From Euonymus europaeus (taxonomy: Eukaryota; Streptophyta; Magnoliopsida; Celastrales; Celastraceae): 64,000 nucleotides of DNA. Location of the stretch: positions 10,935,001 to 10,999,000 of the forward strand of contig OY756971.1 in assembly GCA_963580455.1 (NCBI GenBank). The letters are read 5' to 3'. This document shows positions 62,014 through 64,000 of this stretch, one piece after another (position 1 is the first letter of the stretch; each line of letters starts with the position of its first letter). A model generated the notes under the pieces. It had not been told where the DNA came from. It searched no databases and worked only from the letters and a program-made list of their open reading frames with translations. Both the position numbers and the translations under genes were made by a program.

Positions 62014-64000
62014 AAGTATAAGCTTCCTTAGATTATTTCGATGCCAAAACACCAACTTTCTATGACCAATGGACGAAATTGTTAAAAGCTCCTCCATAGA
62101 GATAGTTGAGCAACTTCGGACCATCAAAGTTGCTTGGTGTACACTTTGTATTGTTTTTCTATGTCAAATTTTATGAGTATAAGCTTCCTAGATTATTTCG
62201 ATGCCAAAACACCAACTTTCTATGAGAAATGGACAAAACCGTTAAAAGCTCCTCAATAGAGAGAGTTGAGCAACTTCGGACCGTCAAAGATGCTCTGTGT
62301 ACAACTTTTATTGTTCTTTTATGCTAAATTTTATTAGTAAAAGCTTCAAGATTATTTAATTGCCAAAACAACAACTTTCTATGAGAAATGGAAAAAGCCA
62401 TTAAAAGCTCCTCCATAGAGAGAGTTGAGCAAGTTCAGACCATCAAAGTTGCTTGGTGTACACTTTGTATTGTTTTTCTATGTCAAATTTTATGAGTATA
62501 AGCTTCCTAGATTATTTCGATGTCAAAACACCAACTTTCTATGAGAAATGGACAAAATTGTTAAAAGCTCCTCTATAGAGAGAGTTGAGCATTTTCGAAC
62601 CATCAAAGTTGCTCGGTGAAACTTTTTACTGTGCTTCTATGTCAAATTTTACTGGTATAAGCTTCCTAGATTATTCGATGCAAAAACTCCAACTTTCTAT
62701 GATAAATGGACAAAAATGTTAAAAGCTCCTCTATAGAGAGAGTTGAGCAACTTCGAGCCAGAAAAGTTGCTCGGTGTACACTTTTTAATGTTCTTCTATG
62801 TCAAATTTTACAAGTATAAGCTTCCTTAGATTATTTCGATGCCAAAACACCAACTTTCTATGACCAATGGACAAAATTGTTAAAAGCTCCTCCATAGAGA
62901 GAGTTGAGCAAATTCGGACCATCAAAGTTGCTCGGTGTAGACTTTTTATTGTGCTTCTATGTCAAATTTTACGAGTATAAGCTTCCAAGATTATTTCGAT
63001 GCCAAAACACCAACTTTCTATGACAAATGGAAAATGCCGTTAAAACCACCTCCGTAAAGAGAGTTGAGCAAGTTCGGACCATCAAAGTTGCTCGGTGTAC
63101 ACGTTTTATTGTTCTTCTATGTTAAATTTTACGAGTAAAAGCTTCAAGATTATTTAATTGCCAAACACCAACTTTCTATGAGAAATGGAAAAAGCCATTA
63201 AAAGCTCCTCCATAGAGAGAGTTGAGCAAGTTCAGACCATCAAAGTTGCTTGGTGTACACTTTGTATTGTTTTTCTATGTCAAATTTTATGAGTATAAGC
63301 TTCCTAGATTATTTCGATGTCAAAACACCAACTTTCTATGAGAAATAGGCAAAATTGTTAAAAGCTCCTCTATAGATAGAGTTGAGCATTTTCGAACCAT
63401 CAAAGTTGCTCGGTGAAACTTTTTACTGTGTTTCTATGTCAAATTTTACGAGTATAAGCTCCCTAGATTATTTCGATGCAAAAACCCCAACTTTCTATGA
63501 GAAATCGACAAAATTGTTAAAAGCTCCTCCGTAGAGAGAGTTGAGCAACTTCGAACCAGAAAAGTTGTTCGGTATACACTTTTTAATGTTCTTCTATGTC
63601 AAATTTTATGAGTATAAGCTTCAAAGATTATTTTGATGCCAAAACACCAACTTTCTATGACAAATAGGCAAAACCGTTCAAAGCTCCTCCATAGAGAGAG
63701 TTGAGCAACTTCCCACCAGCAAAGTTCCTCGGTGTACAGTTTTTATTGTTCTTTTATGCTAAATTTTGCGAGTAAAATCTTCAAGATTATTTAATTGCCA
63801 AAACACCAACTTTCTATGAGAAATGGAAAAAGCCATTAAAAGCTCCTCCATAGAGAGAGTTGAGCAAGTTCAGACCATCAAAGTTGCTTGGTGACACTTT
63901 GTATTGTTTTTCTATGTAAAATTTTATGAGTATAAGCTTCTTAGATTATTTCGATGTCAAAACACCAACTTTCTATGAGAAATGGACAAAATTGTTAAAA
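62014..64000. repeat. Mixed, mostly second-dialect monomers at the right edge
   Basis: About 12 monomers including the CGAGCCAG form (62,751), a CACCTCCGTAAAG form near 63,047, AAATAGGCAAAATTG, AAATCGACAAAATTG and GGTGACACTTTG. The array runs off the window; the final base lies inside a monomer. No m1 and no non-satellite sequence. Confidence 0.8.

Larger units (their letters stand above)
1..64000. repeat. Satellite DNA array, ~160 bp monomer, fills the window
   Basis: The same ~160 bp unit repeats head to tail from the first to the last base, about 400 copies, with no inverted block. Every monomer contains recognisable forms of TTCGATGCCAAAACACCAAC, a TAGAGAGAGTTGAGCA box in mid-monomer, TTGCTCGGTGTACAC, and CAAATTTTACGAGTATAAGC near the end. 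Boundaries measured in one HOR unit give monomers of 157-161 bp, mean 159.6. One monomer counted by hand is about 34% G+C. Monomer types differ by tens of diagnostic substitutions and a few 1-3 bp indels, whereas HOR copies of the same type are nearly identical. This is the usual pattern of centromeric or pericentromeric satellites in plants and animals; centromere function here is inference. No gene, mobile element or unique sequence interrupts the array. Confidence 0.98.

Noticed and set aside
1..64000. CRISPR array
   Set aside because: The repetition has no alternation of short constant repeats and unique spacers; the whole 160 bp unit repeats.
1..64000. CENP-B box
   Set aside because: By eye no monomer contains the core pattern TTCG-N4-A-N2-CGGG or its complement. 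TTCGGACC and TTCGATG share only the first four bases.
1..64000. Transposon or retrotransposon insertion, including nested elements
   Set aside because: No stretch departs from the monomer pattern, no terminal repeats or target-site duplications are seen, and no reverse transcriptase or transposase frame exists.
1..64000. tRNA, rRNA or telomere repeats
   Set aside because: No cloverleaf, rRNA-like conserved segment or TTTAGGG/TTAGGG runs noticed on either strand.

Overview
The whole 64 kb window is one uninterrupted head-to-tail satellite DNA array. The repeat unit is an AT-rich monomer of about 160 bp (157-161 bp where I measured boundaries; one monomer counted by hand is about 34% G+C), so the window holds roughly 400 monomers, all in the same orientation. 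I see no gene, RNA gene, transposon, CRISPR array, gap or stretch of unique sequence. Every open reading frame of 60-100 codons is a repeat of the same satellite frames, broken by stops that move with point variants. The window therefore suggests a eukaryotic centromeric or pericentromeric region. A flowering plant is my best guess (inference, low confidence), from the monomer size, a HindIII site in most monomers and a short motif resembling plant centromere repeats.

The array has clear higher-order repeat (HOR) structure. Diagnostic variants define at least 13 monomer types (called m1-m13 here). The reference 13-mer HOR is 2,075 bp and is clearest at 40,500-42,574. It is followed by a near-identical copy at 42,575-44,649, a shortened copy at 44,650-45,926, a further copy at 45,927-48,002 and a partial copy at 48,003-48,960. 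A 12-mer relative of about 1,924 bp lacks m9 and occurs at 8,781, 32,541 and 55,499. m1 copies, the best landmark, start at 1,599, 4,312, 5,272, 7,346, 8,781, 10,705, 14,533, 22,981, 29,509, 32,541, 34,465, 40,500, 42,575, 44,650, 45,927, 48,003, 55,499, 57,423 and 60,455. Their spacings are whole numbers of monomers (6, 8, 9, 12, 13, 17, 19, 24, 38, 41, 47, 53).

Layout: 1-5,271 irregular, more diverged monomers. 5,272-16.2 kb m1-type HORs (13-, 9-, 12- and 24-mer spacings). 16.2-20.55 kb a second 'dialect' without m1. 20.55-24.06 kb m1-type again, copied from 12.1-15.6 kb. 24.07-27.9 kb second dialect, copied from 16.7-20.6 kb. 27.97-36.5 kb m1-type, much of it matching 7.7-13.8 kb at an offset of exactly 23,760 bp. 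36.5-38.4 kb second dialect. 38.44-39.06 kb a degenerate and a chimeric monomer. 39.06-48.96 kb the 13-mer tandem run. 49.1-53.9 kb second dialect, matching 16.2-20.7 kb at offset 33,162 bp. 53.9-62.0 kb m1-type, including a very recent 3,032 bp (19-monomer) tandem duplication. 62.0-64.0 kb mixed, mainly second dialect.

The notable biology is the record of array evolution rather than a gene system: nested segmental duplications, in-register chimeric monomers that mark unequal exchange, one strongly degenerate monomer, and a 9-bp dyad symmetry element kept perfect in only some monomer types. Alignments were done by eye. Monomer boundaries in the reference unit are exact under my phase convention (start at the ATG of the TTCGATG motif, or its ATT variant). 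Breakpoints of large duplications are good to about one monomer.
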